Source of the DNA: Paracoccus stylophorae
GTDB taxonomy: Bacteria; Pseudomonadota; Alphaproteobacteria; Rhodobacterales; Rhodobacteraceae
NCBI RefSeq assembly: GCF_028553765.1
Contig: NZ_CP067134.1
Location: 1,965,001-2,029,000 of the forward strand
Direction: 5' to 3'
DNA length: 64,000 nucleotides
Part shown: piece after piece, positions 52,454 to 60,946 of the stretch
Position numbering within the stretch: the first letter of the stretch is position 1
How the letters are laid out: every line of letters starts with the position of its first letter
Made by a program: the position numbers and the translations under genes
The notes under the pieces: generated by a model
Told to the model about the DNA's origin: nothing
The model's input: only the letters and a program-made list of their open reading frames with translations
Database searches by the model: none

Positions 52454-53467
52454 TCAAATCAGCCCCTCGGCCCGGAAATCGTCGCGCAGATCGCGCGCCG
52501 GGCGCGGGCCGACATGGCCGATCACCTCGGCCGCGGCGATGCATCCCATCCTGCCCGCCGCCTCCAGCGGCGCGCCCCGCGCCAGACCGAAAATCAGCCC
52601 GGCGGCGAACTGATCGCCCGCGCCGGTCGCATCCACCGGCACGATCCGGTGAACCGGCGCGCTGACCCGGACGCCGTCGCGGATCAGAAACGCGTCCTCG
52701 CCCGAACGGGTGCAGATGACGGTATCGCAATCGGCCACCGCAAGCGCCAGCGCGGCCTCCAGATCCTCGGTCTGATACAGCGACATCCATTCATGCATGT
52801 TGCCGATCACGTAATCCATCGGCCCGGCCACCAGCTTGCGGAAATCGGCGCGGTGCCGGTCCACGCAGAACGGGTCGGACAGCGCGATACCGGCCTGCCC
52901 GCCGGCGTCGTGACAGCATCTTGCGGCCTTCAGGAACGCCTCCTTGCCCTTGGGCTTGTCGAACAGATAGCCTTCCAGAAACAGCCAGCCAGCCCCCTGA
53001 AAGACCGACGGGGTCACGTCGTCCGGCCCCAGTTCCGCCGAGATGCCCAGATAGGTGTTCATCGACCGTTCGCCGTCGGGCGTCACAAAGATGATGCTGC
53101 GCGATGTCGGCAGATCCTGGCCCGCCACCGGCGGATTGACGAACACCGTGCCGCCCGCCTCGGTCTGTTCGGCATAGGACAGGCCCAGCGCATCCTCGGC
53201 CACCCGGCCGATGAAGGCGGTCTTCAGACCCAGCGCCCCGATCCCGGCCAGCGTGTTGGCCACCGACCCGCCCGGCAGCATCTGCGCCTGCGCGCCCGGC
53301 GCGTCGCCATCCTGCGCCTGCGCGGCCATCAGCTGTTCGGCCCGCTCGCGCTCGATCAGCTGCATGATGCCCTTCTGCACGCCCAGGCCCGCAAGTCGGG
53401 CATCCTCGATGGGTGCGATCACGTCCATCACCGCGTTGCCGATGCCGATTACATAGGGGGTCGTCAT
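52454..53467 (-). CDS. PfkB-family kinase, adenosine kinase type
   Basis: The ATG follows GGAGAAGACTGC. The 337-residue kinase has MLPGGSVANTLAGIGALGLKTAFIGRVAEDALG (PfkB signature 1), and VDATGAGDQFAAGLIFGLARG (signature 2, with the catalytic Asp in GAGD). VMDVIAPIEDARLAGLGVQKGIMQLIE resembles the adenosine kinases of alphaproteobacteria, which phosphorylate adenosine to AMP; other ribo- or nucleoside kinases are not excluded. It overlaps nth by four bases. Confidence 0.85.
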   Translation of the reverse strand: MTTPYVIGIGNAVMDVIAPIEDARLAGLGVQKGIMQLIERERAEQLMAAQAQDGDAPGAQAQMLPGGSVANTLAGIGALGLKTAFIGRVAEDALGLSYAEQTEAGGTVFVNPPVAGQDLPTSRSIIFVTPDGERSMNTYLGISAELGPDDVTPSVFQGAGWLFLEGYLFDKPKGKEAFLKAARCCHDAGGQAGIALSDPFCVDRHRADFRKLVAGPMDYVIGNMHEWMSLYQTEDLEAALALAVADCDTVICTRSGEDAFLIRDGVRVSAPVHRIVPVDATGAGDQFAAGLIFGLARGAPLEAAGRMGCIAAAEVIGHVGPRPARDLRDDFRAEGLI

Positions 53468-54126
53468 GCAGTCTTCTCCGGAAAGCGGCACAGATCGTTG
53501 ATGGGACAGACGGGGCAGCGCGGCCTGCGCGCCTGACAGATATAGCGCCCGTGCAGGATCAGCCAGTGATGGGCGTGCTGCTGGAACCGGGCGGGCACGT
53601 TGTCCTCGATGGCGCGCTCGACCGCCTCGACATCGCGGCCCGGCGCGATATGGGTGCGGTTCGCGACGCGGAAGATATGCGTGTCCACCGCCTGCGCGGG
53701 CTGCCCGAACGCAGTGTTCAGCACCACATTGGCCGTCTTGCGCCCCACGCCCGGCAGGCTCATCAACGCCGCGCGGCTGTCGGGAACCTCGCCGCCATAA
53801 TCCTCGACCAGGATCCGCGACAGGGCGATGACGTTTCTGGCCTTCTGCCGGTAAAGCCCGATGGTCCTGACATGTTCGGTCACCCCCTCAAGCCCCAGAT
53901 CCAGCATCTTCTGCGGCGTGTCGGCCACGGCGAACAGCCCCTTGGTGGCCTTGTTCACCCCCAGATCGGTCGCCTGCGCGGACAGCGCCACCGCCACCAC
54001 CAGCGTATAGGGGTTCACGAAATCCAGTTCCGTCTCAGGCTGCGGGTCGGCCTGTTGCAGCCGCGAAAAGATCGCGACCTGATCGGCGAACGGCAGCGCG
54101 GGGGGAAGACGCAGTGATTTGGCCAT
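53464..54126 (-). CDS. nth: Endonuclease III
   Basis: The start MAKSLRLPPALPFADQV is the first with sensible context. The 220-residue glycosylase/AP lyase has the helix-hairpin-helix LPGVGRKTANVVL with the catalytic Lys, the Asp in VDTHIFRVANR, and the iron-sulphur ligands CQARRPRCPVCPINDLC with C-x6-C-x2-C-x5-C spacing. It removes oxidised pyrimidines. It precedes the adenosine-kinase-like gene and is divergent from the OmpA lipoprotein gene across a 244-base gap (54127-54370) with no clear promoter elements. Confidence 0.97.
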   Translation of the reverse strand: MAKSLRLPPALPFADQVAIFSRLQQADPQPETELDFVNPYTLVVAVALSAQATDLGVNKATKGLFAVADTPQKMLDLGLEGVTEHVRTIGLYRQKARNVIALSRILVEDYGGEVPDSRAALMSLPGVGRKTANVVLNTAFGQPAQAVDTHIFRVANRTHIAPGRDVEAVERAIEDNVPARFQQHAHHWLILHGRYICQARRPRCPVCPINDLCRFPEKTA

Positions 54127-54370
54127 GATGCCCCGGTTCTGACCGGCCCGCCCGCGCTTTGCAAGCGGGACCGGCACGCCGCGCGGCAAGGCGCCGCGAA
54201 AACCGCCCATGCCCGGAATGTGACGCGATGTCAGCGCATTCGGGCCGGTTGGCGCTTTCCTTTGTGGCGGAACCGGGCCAGCCTGCGGGACGTTCCAGAA
54301 CCGGCCCGGAATCGGACGCGCCATCCCCGGCTGCCATCCCGTCCGGCATATCAGAAGGAAAGGGACACAG

Positions 54371-55027
54371 ATGAACCTCCGGATGACTACCATGTTCGCC
54401 GCCTCGGGGCTGATCGCCCTGGGTGCCTGCACCGATCCCTCGACAAACGCCACCGGCATGTCGCGCACCCAGCAGGGTGCGCTGGCCGGGGCCGCCGTGG
54501 GTGCCGTGCTGGGCGGCACGCGCGACGACGACAAGAACAACCAGGGCCGCGACGCGGCACGCGGCGCGATCCTTGGCGCGGCGGCCGGCGCGATCGCGGG
54601 CAACATGCTGGACCGTCAGGCACAGGCACTGAAACAGTCGGTCTCGTCCAATGTGCAGGTGGTAAACCACGGCTCTTACCTGCAGGTCGTGCTGCCCGAG
54701 GGCATCCTGTTCGCCACCGATTCGGCCGCCGTGTCGGGTCCGGCGCAAAGCGATCTGTATGCGGTCGCGCGCAACCTGAACCAGTATCCGAACAGCCGGA
54801 TCGAGGTCGTGGGCCACACCGACAACACCGGTGCCGCCGCCTATAACCAGGATCTGTCGCAGCGCCGCGCGCAATCGGTCGCGGGCATCCTGACCGCCGC
54901 CGGCGTCGCCCCCGGCCGCGTGGTCGCCATCGGCCGCGGCGAAAGCCAACCCGTGGCCTCGAACGGGACCGCCTCTGGCCGGGCGCAGAACCGCCGGGTC
55001 GAGATCCTGATCCGCCCGACCGGCTGA
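54371..55027 (+). CDS. OmpA-family lipoprotein with glycine zipper
   Basis: The ATG follows AGAAGGAAAGGGACACAG. The 218-residue protein has a lipoprotein signal (LIALGACTDPS, lipobox LGAC, Cys20), a glycine-zipper region (GALAGAAVGAVLGG... and GAILGAAAGAIAGNML) and a C-terminal OmpA-like peptidoglycan-binding domain (ILFATDSAAVSG, IEVVGHTDNTGAAAYNQDLSQRRAQSV, RVVAIGRGESQPVA, NRRVEI). It should link the outer membrane to the cell wall, similar to YiaD. A perfect terminator follows. Confidence 0.93.
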   Translation: MNLRMTTMFAASGLIALGACTDPSTNATGMSRTQQGALAGAAVGAVLGGTRDDDKNNQGRDAARGAILGAAAGAIAGNMLDRQAQALKQSVSSNVQVVNHGSYLQVVLPEGILFATDSAAVSGPAQSDLYAVARNLNQYPNSRIEVVGHTDNTGAAAYNQDLSQRRAQSVAGILTAAGVAPGRVVAIGRGESQPVASNGTASGRAQNRRVEILIRPTG

Positions 55028-55048
55028 TCCTCGACGCACATCGCCACC

Positions 55049-55075
55049 GGGGCCGGCATCCGCCGGCCCCTTTTT
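55049..55075 (+). terminator. Rho-independent terminator of the OmpA-lipoprotein gene
   Basis: GGGGCCGGC (55049-55057) pairs perfectly with GCCGGCCCC (55062-55070) over an ATCC loop, immediately followed by five Ts. Confidence 0.92.
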
Positions 55076-55142
55076 CGTGCCGTCCTGCGGCCCGGCCGCG
55101 CGTGACCGCCACACCCGGTTTTCCGCCCGCAGGACATGAAAG

Positions 55143-55166
55143 ACCCCCGGCCTTGCAGCCGGGGGT
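55143..55166 (-). terminator. Terminator of the atp F0 operon
   Basis: ACCCCCGGC (55143-55151) and GCCGGGGGT (55158-55166) form a perfect 9-bp stem with a 6-base loop, 50 bases after the atpF stop. On the minus strand it is followed by CTTTC, a weak U-tract; on the plus strand by TTTCC. It may work in both directions. Confidence 0.65.
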
Positions 55167-55216
55167 TTCCCCGTCCCTCGGTTCTTCGTTGCGCGGCGGA
55201 TGCCGCGCGCCCCGCG

Positions 55217-55777
55217 TCAGTTCAGCCGGCGCGATACTTCTTCGATGGCATCGTCGATCCCTGCCGAACGCTTGCCGGCCTGCACCTGCGCTGCCAGGAT
55301 TTCCGACGCGGCGGCGATGGCCGTCCGCACGGCGCGGTCGCGCACGGCGCGCACGGCATCCTTCTCGGCGCTGGCGATCTGTTCCTCGGCGCCCTTCAAC
55401 CGACGCTCGATCGAGATTTTCAGATCGTCCTGCGCCTTGGCGGCCTGCGCCTCGGCCTCGCGCTTGGCGTTGGCGACGATCTCGTCGGCCTGCGTCTTCA
55501 CGTCGCGCTGGCGGCGTTCATAGCTGGCATAAATTTCTTGCGCTTCCTCGCGCAGGCGCCGTGCCTCGTCCAGATCCTTGCGGATGCCCTCGGCGCGCTT
55601 GTCCAGCATCCCGCCCAGGATCGTCGGAACCTTGTAATAGACGATGATGCCGCAGAACAGCAGGAAGGCCAGCAGCACGATGAAGTTCGTGTTGTGCAGC
55701 GAGAAGAACGGACCGGTGGCCGCGACGGCGGGTCCGGCGCTCAGCGAAAGCAGCGCGATGGCAGCCAGTCGTTTCAT
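55217..55777 (-). CDS. atpF: ATP synthase F0 subunit b
   Basis: The 186-residue protein has one N-terminal membrane helix (NFIVLLAFLLFCGIIVYYKVP), preceded by a signal-like segment (MKRLAAIALLSLSAGPAVAA), and a long charged coiled coil (DKRAEGIRKDLDEARRLREEAQEIYASYERRQRD). With the b' subunit it forms the heterodimeric stator stalk. The ATG overlaps the b' stop by four bases. Confidence 0.95.
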   Translation of the reverse strand: MKRLAAIALLSLSAGPAVAATGPFFSLHNTNFIVLLAFLLFCGIIVYYKVPTILGGMLDKRAEGIRKDLDEARRLREEAQEIYASYERRQRDVKTQADEIVANAKREAEAQAAKAQDDLKISIERRLKGAEEQIASAEKDAVRAVRDRAVRTAIAAASEILAAQVQAGKRSAGIDDAIEEVSRRLN

Positions 55778-56379
55778 TGCACGGCCCCCTTGATGCGTTT
55801 GTCCACGGACTGATCGACCGCAGCCTGATCGACATTGCCACCGAACGTGCGAACCAGCTCGGCCGTTACCTCGCGGGCGACCTCGCGCGCGTCGGCGGCG
55901 GCGGAATCGCGGATCTCTGCGATGCGCTTTTCCGATTCGGCGGTGCGGGCGGCGATTTCCGCGTCGGCCCTGGCGATGGCGGCGTCCAGATCCTTCTGGA
56001 TCTCGGCCCGGTTGGCGGCGACGATCTTCTGCGCCTCGCCACGCGCGTCGACCAGCGCCTGTTCATAGGCGGCCTCGGCCTCCTTGGCCTTCTGCTTGAA
56101 TTCCTCGGCGGCCATCAGATCGCCGGTGATCGCGCCCTGACGGTCGGAAATGACGGCGGCGATCCGGGGCAGCGCGATGCGCGACAGGATCCAGTACAGA
56201 ACCCCCAGCGCAACGATCAGCCAGAAGATCTGGTTCGGGAACGTCGCGAAATCAAGCTGCGGCATGCCCGTGGCGCTTTCGGCACCCGGCGCAACCGTCT
56301 CGCCGTGCTGCGCCGCGACTGCGGCGTCTTCGGTGTGTTCGACCGCGGTGGTCGCGGCCTCTTGCAACAGGCTGAACAT
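55774..56379 (-). CDS. atpX: ATP synthase F0 subunit b' (second b-type subunit)
   Basis: The 201-residue protein has a polar N-terminus, a membrane helix (PNQIFWLIVALGVLYWILSRIALPRI) and a coiled coil. The FPNQIFWL sequence is characteristic of b' in alphaproteobacteria and photosynthetic bacteria. It partners atpF. Its presence supports an alphaproteobacterial origin. Confidence 0.94.
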   Translation of the reverse strand: MFSLLQEAATTAVEHTEDAAVAAQHGETVAPGAESATGMPQLDFATFPNQIFWLIVALGVLYWILSRIALPRIAAVISDRQGAITGDLMAAEEFKQKAKEAEAAYEQALVDARGEAQKIVAANRAEIQKDLDAAIARADAEIAARTAESEKRIAEIRDSAAADAREVAREVTAELVRTFGGNVDQAAVDQSVDKRIKGAVQ

Positions 56380-56409
56380 GTCCTATCCCCTGGCCTTCAA
56401 AGTCACGAA

Positions 56410-56436
56410 GGGGTGGAGGTTGCACACCCCCACCCC
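56410..56436 (-). other. Intergenic hairpin between atpE and atpX
   Basis: GGGGTGG (56410-56416) can pair with CCACCCC (56430-56436). Located directly behind atpE, it could protect the 3' end of the c-subunit message, which is needed in excess, or reduce read-through. No T-run. Confidence 0.4.
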
Positions 56437-56455
56437 GCCGCAAGGATGGGATGGA

Positions 56456-56692
56456 TCAGACCGCGAACATCAGCAGAAGCGCGACGAGGAACGCGAAGAT
56501 CCCCAGGGCTTCCGCGAAGGCGATGCCGATGAACAGCGTGGCGGTCTGGCCGGCGGCGGCCGACGGGTTGCGCAGGGCACCCGACAGGAAGTTCCCGGCG
56601 ACATTGCCCACACCGACGGCGGCAGCGCCCGAGCCGATGGCAGCCAGACCGGCACCGATATACTGACCCAGTTCGGCGATATTACCTTCCAT
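56456..56692 (-). CDS. atpE: ATP synthase F0 subunit c
   Basis: The 78-residue proteolipid starts [20 protein letters not shown] behind GCAAGGAGTATCATC. It has two membrane helices joined by the polar loop RNPSAA (with Arg-Asn-Pro), and the proton-binding Glu in [10 protein letters not shown]. It forms the c-ring. Confidence 0.98.
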   Translation of the reverse strand: MEGNIAELGQYIGAGLAAIGSGAAAVGVGNVAGNFLSGALRNPSAAAGQTATLFIGIAFAEALGIFAFLVALLLMFAV

Positions 56693-56760
56693 GATGATAC
56701 TCCTTGCGGTTGGAAGTTGTGAATTCGGGTTGAGATGTGGTCCTGAACCGCGCCGGCCCG

Positions 56761-57513
56761 TCAGTGGGCCGGATGCAGCGCGTCCTTCAGATAGACGCAG
56801 GTCAGGATGGTGAAGACATAGGCCTGGATGAAGGCGACCAGCACCTCAAGCCCGTACATCGCAGTGACGGCCAGCACCGAGACGGGGCTGATCAGCGCGA
56901 TTGCCGAGAACCCGGCGAAGACCTTGATGACGGCGTGGCCGGCCATCATGTTGCCGGCAAGACGAATGGAGTGGCTGACCGGGCGCACGAAATACGAGAT
57001 CACCTCGATCACGGCCAGAACCGGACGCAGCACCAGGGGCGCCGAGGTGACCCAGAACAGGCCCAGGAAATCGGTGCCGTTCTTGACGAAGCCCAGCACG
57101 GTCACGCTGATAAACACCGCCAGCGCCAGGACGCCCGTCACCGCGATATGCGAGGTGGTGGTGAACGCCATCGGGATCAGGCCCAGCATGTTCGAGAACA
57201 CGATGAACATGAACAGCGTCATGATGTAGGGAAAGTATTTCAGCCCGTCGCGGCCGACGACATCCTCGACCATCTTGTGGATCATGCCATAGGCCAGTTC
57301 GGCGATGGATTGCACGCGGCTGGGCACGATGGCGCGACCGCGGGTTCCGGCCACCAGCAGCGCGGCGATCGCCAGCACGGCGATGAACATCCACAGCGTC
57401 ACGTTGGTGGGGGTATACCAGTGAACCTCGCCCTGACCGAACAACGGCTTGACCATGAACTGATCCATCGGGTGGAAGGACAGGCCGGTTGATTCTTCCA
57501 TCTCGGTCGCCAC
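56761..57513 (-). CDS. atpB: ATP synthase F0 subunit a
   Basis: The GTG at 57513 gives [19 protein letters not shown], the expected N-terminus of this group, with GAGGG seven bases upstream; an in-frame TTG two codons earlier lacks that match. The 250-residue membrane protein contains the essential Arg in [13 protein letters not shown], and the C-terminal [23 protein letters not shown]. It forms the proton half-channels next to the c-ring. Confidence 0.96.
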   Translation of the reverse strand: MATEMEESTGLSFHPMDQFMVKPLFGQGEVHWYTPTNVTLWMFIAVLAIAALLVAGTRGRAIVPSRVQSIAELAYGMIHKMVEDVVGRDGLKYFPYIMTLFMFIVFSNMLGLIPMAFTTTSHIAVTGVLALAVFISVTVLGFVKNGTDFLGLFWVTSAPLVLRPVLAVIEVISYFVRPVSHSIRLAGNMMAGHAVIKVFAGFSAIALISPVSVLAVTAMYGLEVLVAFIQAYVFTILTCVYLKDALHPAH

Positions 57514-57515
57514 GA

Positions 57516-57863
57516 TCAATCCCTCTCATCCGTTCCCGACGCCGGGTCGGGGGTCCTGCCAAGTTCGGCCGCGGTGCGCATCATCACCTTGATGCCGGCC
57601 GCGAAGCCGAAGAAAATGAACAGGATCATCAGGAACGGCGTGGTGCCGAACAGACGATCCAACCCGATACCGATGCCGAAGCCGATCCCGATGCCGGCCA
57701 CGATCTCGATCACCATGCGCCAGGCGACATGCGCCTGGTCATAGCTTGCCATCTGGCCCTTGGCCTTCGGCTTGGGTGACAATTCGGACAGCCGGCTTTC
57801 CAGATCGCGCAGCCGCGCCGCATCGTCGCGACCCTCGCTGCCATTCCGGGGCCCTTCGGCCAT
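57516..57863 (-). CDS. atpI: AtpI-type assembly protein
   Basis: The 115-residue protein has a polar, charged N-terminal half (about 40 residues) and two membrane helices ([24 protein letters not shown] and [19 protein letters not shown]), the AtpI/F0F1-gate1 pattern. It aids c-ring assembly or ion homeostasis. It is the first gene of the F0 operon, directly behind the promoter. Confidence 0.93.
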   Translation of the reverse strand: MAEGPRNGSEGRDDAARLRDLESRLSELSPKPKAKGQMASYDQAHVAWRMVIEIVAGIGIGFGIGIGLDRLFGTTPFLMILFIFFGFAAGIKVMMRTAAELGRTPDPASGTDERD

Positions 57864-57891
57864 CTCTCACGCCCCCGTTATTCTTGCGGGG

Positions 57892-57920
57892 TGTCTAGGG
57901 TGGAACGCCGGCCAAGTCAA
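57892..57920 (-). promoter_or_regulatory. Promoter of the atp F0 operon
   Basis: On the minus strand TTGACT (57920-57915) and TAGACA (57897-57892) are separated by exactly 17 bases, 29 bases upstream of the atpI start, so the leader is short. The extended -35 TTGACTTGGC equals that ahead of the GTA cluster (47791-47782). Confidence 0.8.
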
Positions 57921-58019
57921 GCAACTGGCCCGGCGTGACAAGCTGTTGATTCGACGCGCCTTTACTGGCCGTGCAATTTCCGCCGACGGCTTGCAATCCG
58001 CGCCGCGACCCGACATTAT

Positions 58020-58035
58020 TCAACCACCGGGTTGA
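58020..58035. promoter_or_regulatory. Operator-like inverted repeat ahead of the ArsR-family gene
   Basis: TCAACC (58020-58025) and GGTTGA (58030-58035) flank ACCG, forming a perfect inverted repeat 32 bases before the start of the ArsR-family gene. ArsR regulators commonly bind such sites at their own promoter. No distinct -10/-35 pair is certain. Confidence 0.55.
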
Positions 58036-58066
58036 CCATTCGCCCTCTCTGAACGCCGGGATCGCC

Positions 58067-58414
58067 ATGGCCGCGCCCTTTCCTGAACGGCTGGACCTGA
58101 TTTTCGCCGCGCTGGCCGACCCCACGCGGCGGCAATTGCTGTCGATGCTGCTGGAGGACGACATGGCAGTCAGCGACGTGGCCCAGCCCTTTCGGATGAG
58201 CCTTGCGGCCATCTCGAAACATCTTGCGGTGCTTGCGGCGGCCGGGCTGATCCGGCAGGAACGCAGGGGCCGGATCACCTGGTGCATGCTGGACCCCGAG
58301 GGGATGCGCCTGGCCTCGGTCTGGATGCAGGGTTTCGGGCAGTTCGATCCCGTCGATCTGGACGCGTTCGAGCGGTTTCTGGACAACGAGATGCGGGAAT
58401 GGGCCCAGGAATGA
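58067..58414 (+). CDS. ArsR-family winged-helix regulator
   Basis: Start MAAPFPERLDLIFAALADPTRRQLL was chosen as the point where homology-like sequence begins; the frame opens earlier without a ribosome binding site. The 115-residue protein has the ArsR winged-helix (LADPTRRQLLSMLLEDDMAVSDVAQPFRMSLAAISKHLAVLAAAGLIRQERRGRITWCML). It lacks metal-binding Cys pairs, so it is of the SdpR/YczG type rather than a metal sensor. The stop overlaps the start of the psuK-like kinase (ATGA), suggesting control of pseudouridine breakdown. Confidence 0.87.
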   Translation: MAAPFPERLDLIFAALADPTRRQLLSMLLEDDMAVSDVAQPFRMSLAAISKHLAVLAAAGLIRQERRGRITWCMLDPEGMRLASVWMQGFGQFDPVDLDAFERFLDNEMREWAQE

Positions 58415-59298
58415 CGACGACGACGCGCCCCGATATCCTGTGCATCGGCGCGATGCTGTGGGACGTGATCGGCCGCGCCCCGCGACGCATGGCGCCGGGC
58501 GCCGACATCGCCGGCCGCATCCGCCACATTCCCGGCGGCGTGGCGCTGAATGTCGCGGTCGCGATGGCGCGGTGGGGGCTTTCGCCGGCGGTGCTGTCTG
58601 CCGTGGGCCGCGATCCCGAAGGCCAGGCCCTTGTCGCCGAGGCCGGGCGTCTGGGCGTGCTGACCGGCTGGCTGACCCGCGACACCGGCCTGCCCACCGA
58701 CTGCTATATGGCCGTCGAGGACAGTCAGGGCCTGATCGCGGCCATCGCCGATGCCAACAGCCTTGAACGGGCGGGCGAGTCCATCCTGTCGCCGCTGTCG
58801 GCCGATCTGGCCGGCTGGACCGGCCCGGTCGTGCTGGACGGCAACCTGACCGAGGATCTGCTGGCCGCCATCGCCGTCGATCCGCGTCTGGCGCAGGCCG
58901 ATCTGCGCGTCGTGCCGGCCAGCCCCGGCAAGGCCGAGCGGCTGGAGCCGCTGATCGCGGCGCGGCGCGGCTGTTTCTATCTCAACCGGCTTGAGGCCGA
59001 GATCCTGGCCGGCCGGGCCTGCCCCGATGCCGCGACCGCGGCCGAAGCGGTGGTGGCGCGCGGCGCGGCCCGCGTGCTGGTCACCGACGGGCCTGACCCG
59101 GCGGCCGAGGCGGTGGCGAACGGTCCGACCCTGACCGCCCGGCCGCCGACGGTCAGCGTCGCGCGCGTGACGGGCGCGGGCGATTGCTTTCTGGCCGCGC
59201 ATCTGGCAGCGGCGCTGTCGAACCAGCCGCGCCAAACGGCGTTGCGTCAGGCGGTCGAGGCGTCGGCCGCGCATGTTTCCGGAAAGGACGTTCCATGA
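58411..59298 (+). CDS. psuK: Pseudouridine kinase (PfkB family)
   Basis: The 295-residue PfkB kinase has LCIGAMLWDVIGRAP, GGVALNVAVAMARWGLSPAVLSAVGRDPEGQ (signature 1) and VTGAGDCFLAAHLAAALS (signature 2, catalytic Asp in GAGD). The close partner PsuG encoded next, with overlapping ATGA, supports pseudouridine as substrate: it would be phosphorylated to pseudouridine 5'-phosphate. The sequence alone would permit other sugar or nucleoside kinases. Confidence 0.85.
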   Translation: MTTTTRPDILCIGAMLWDVIGRAPRRMAPGADIAGRIRHIPGGVALNVAVAMARWGLSPAVLSAVGRDPEGQALVAEAGRLGVLTGWLTRDTGLPTDCYMAVEDSQGLIAAIADANSLERAGESILSPLSADLAGWTGPVVLDGNLTEDLLAAIAVDPRLAQADLRVVPASPGKAERLEPLIAARRGCFYLNRLEAEILAGRACPDAATAAEAVVARGAARVLVTDGPDPAAEAVANGPTLTARPPTVSVARVTGAGDCFLAAHLAAALSNQPRQTALRQAVEASAAHVSGKDVP

Positions 59299-60218
59299 TC
59301 GACACCCCGCTGCTTTTTTCCCCCGAAGTTCAGCAGGCGCTGACCGGCAACCGCCCGGTGGTGGCGCTGGAATCCACGATCATCACCCACGGCATGCCCT
59401 ATCCGCAGAATCTGGACATGGCGCGCGACGTGGAACAGACGATCCGCACCGAAGGCGCGGTGCCCGCCACCATCGCGGTGATGGATGGCCAGATCCATGT
59501 CGGGCTGACCGATGAGGCCCTGGAACGGCTGGCCCGGACCCCGCCCGACGAGGTGATGAAGCTGAGTCGCGCCGATCTGGCCGTCTGCCTGGCGACCGGG
59601 CGCACCGGTGCGACGACCGTGGCCGCCACCATGATCTGCGCCCATCTGGCCGGGATCGCGGTGTTCGCGACCGGCGGCATCGGCGGTGTGCATCGCGGCG
59701 CGGAACACAGTTTCGACGTGTCGGCGGATCTGCAGGAACTGGCGCAGACACCCGTCACGGTGGTCGCGGCCGGCGCCAAGGCGATCCTCGATCTGCCCAA
59801 GACGTGGGAGGTGCTGGAAACCCTCGGCGTGCCGGTGATCGCTTACGGTCAGGACGAACTGCCCGCCTTCTGGTCGCGCAGCAGCGGCATTCCCGCGCCG
59901 CTGCGCATGGACGATCCGGCCGGGATCGCCGCCGCCGCACGGATGCGCGCCCGGCTTGGCCTGGGCGGGGGCCAGTTGGTCGCCAACCCGATCCCGCCCG
60001 AGGACGAGATCACGCAGGCCGAGATTCTGCCGGTGATCCTGAAGGCGCTGGACGAGGCCCAGACGCAGGGCGTGGCCGCGAAATCGGTGACGCCCTTCCT
60101 GCTGCAACGCATCTTCGAGATGACCGAGGGCAGGTCGCTGACCTCGAACATCGCGCTGGTGCAGAACAACGCGCGACTGGGCGCGCGGATCGCCATCGAA
60201 ATGGCGAAACCGGCCTGA
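59295..60218 (+). CDS. psuG: Pseudouridine-5'-phosphate glycosidase
   Basis: The 307-residue protein starts MIDTPLLFSPEVQQAL after GGAAAGGACG. It has PsuG signatures VVALESTIITHGMPYPQNL, MDGQIHVGLTDEALERLA, VMKLSRADLAV, GRTGATTVAATM, FATGGIGGVHRGAEHSFDVSADL and NNARLGARIA. It splits pseudouridine 5'-phosphate to uracil and ribose 5-phosphate. Its ATG overlaps the psuK stop. Confidence 0.97.
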   Translation: MIDTPLLFSPEVQQALTGNRPVVALESTIITHGMPYPQNLDMARDVEQTIRTEGAVPATIAVMDGQIHVGLTDEALERLARTPPDEVMKLSRADLAVCLATGRTGATTVAATMICAHLAGIAVFATGGIGGVHRGAEHSFDVSADLQELAQTPVTVVAAGAKAILDLPKTWEVLETLGVPVIAYGQDELPAFWSRSSGIPAPLRMDDPAGIAAAARMRARLGLGGGQLVANPIPPEDEITQAEILPVILKALDEAQTQGVAAKSVTPFLLQRIFEMTEGRSLTSNIALVQNNARLGARIAIEMAKPA

Positions 60219-60250
60219 CCGCCGGCGCGCCCTGACCGGACCCTTCGCCC

Positions 60251-60946
60251 ATGCGCCCGCCAGATCCCAGACCCCTGCAACGGACGCCCCGGCGGCCCCG
60301 CCTGCTGGTCCGGATGCGCGCCAATTTCCTGGCCGGGCTGGTGGTGGTCGCGCCCATCGGCATCACCGTGTGGCTGATCTGGACGCTGACCGGCTGGATG
60401 GACAGTTGGGTTCTGCCGCTGATCCCCGCGCGCTGGCGGCCCGAACAATATATCGGCATCAACCTGCGCGGCGTCGGCGTCGTGTTCTTCCTGCTGTTCA
60501 CGGTCGTGATCGGATGGGCCGCCAAGGGCTGGGTCGGCCGGTCGCTGCTGCGCACGGGCGAGACGCTGGTGAACCGGATGCCGATCGTGCGGTCGATCTA
60601 TGGCGCGCTGAAGCAGATCGCCGAAACCATCCTGTCGCAGTCCGAGGCCCGTTTCGACCGCGCCTGCCTGATCGAATATCCGCGCAAGGGGCTGTGGGCG
60701 GTGGGCTTTGTCACCGCCCCCGCCAAGGGCGAGTTGCCGCAGGTGGCGGGCGAGCCGCTGCTGGCGGTGTTCGTGCCGACGACGCCGAACCCGACATCGG
60801 GCTTTCTGATCTATGCGCCCGCCCGCGCCGTCAAGGTGCTGGACATGTCGGTCGAGGATGCCGCCAAGCTGGTGATCTCGGCCGGTCTGGTCTATCCCAC
60901 GACGCCCGAGCCGCGGAACAGTTCGGACAGATCGACCGTGTCCTGA
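60251..60946 (+). CDS. DUF502 membrane protein
   Basis: The 231-residue protein starts with a basic segment, followed by two membrane helices (ANFLAGLVVVAPIGITVWLIWTLTGW, GVGVVFFLLFTVVIGWAAKGW). The DUF502 domain contains LVNRMPIVRSIYGALKQIAETIL, GFVTAPAKGE and VFVPTTPNPTSGFLIYAPA, and ends in a polar tail. Its function is unknown. Its last 55 bases overlap the end of the patatin gene on the other strand. A later start (MRANFLAG) is possible. Confidence 0.87.
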   Translation: MRPPDPRPLQRTPRRPRLLVRMRANFLAGLVVVAPIGITVWLIWTLTGWMDSWVLPLIPARWRPEQYIGINLRGVGVVFFLLFTVVIGWAAKGWVGRSLLRTGETLVNRMPIVRSIYGALKQIAETILSQSEARFDRACLIEYPRKGLWAVGFVTAPAKGELPQVAGEPLLAVFVPTTPNPTSGFLIYAPARAVKVLDMSVEDAAKLVISAGLVYPTTPEPRNSSDRSTVS

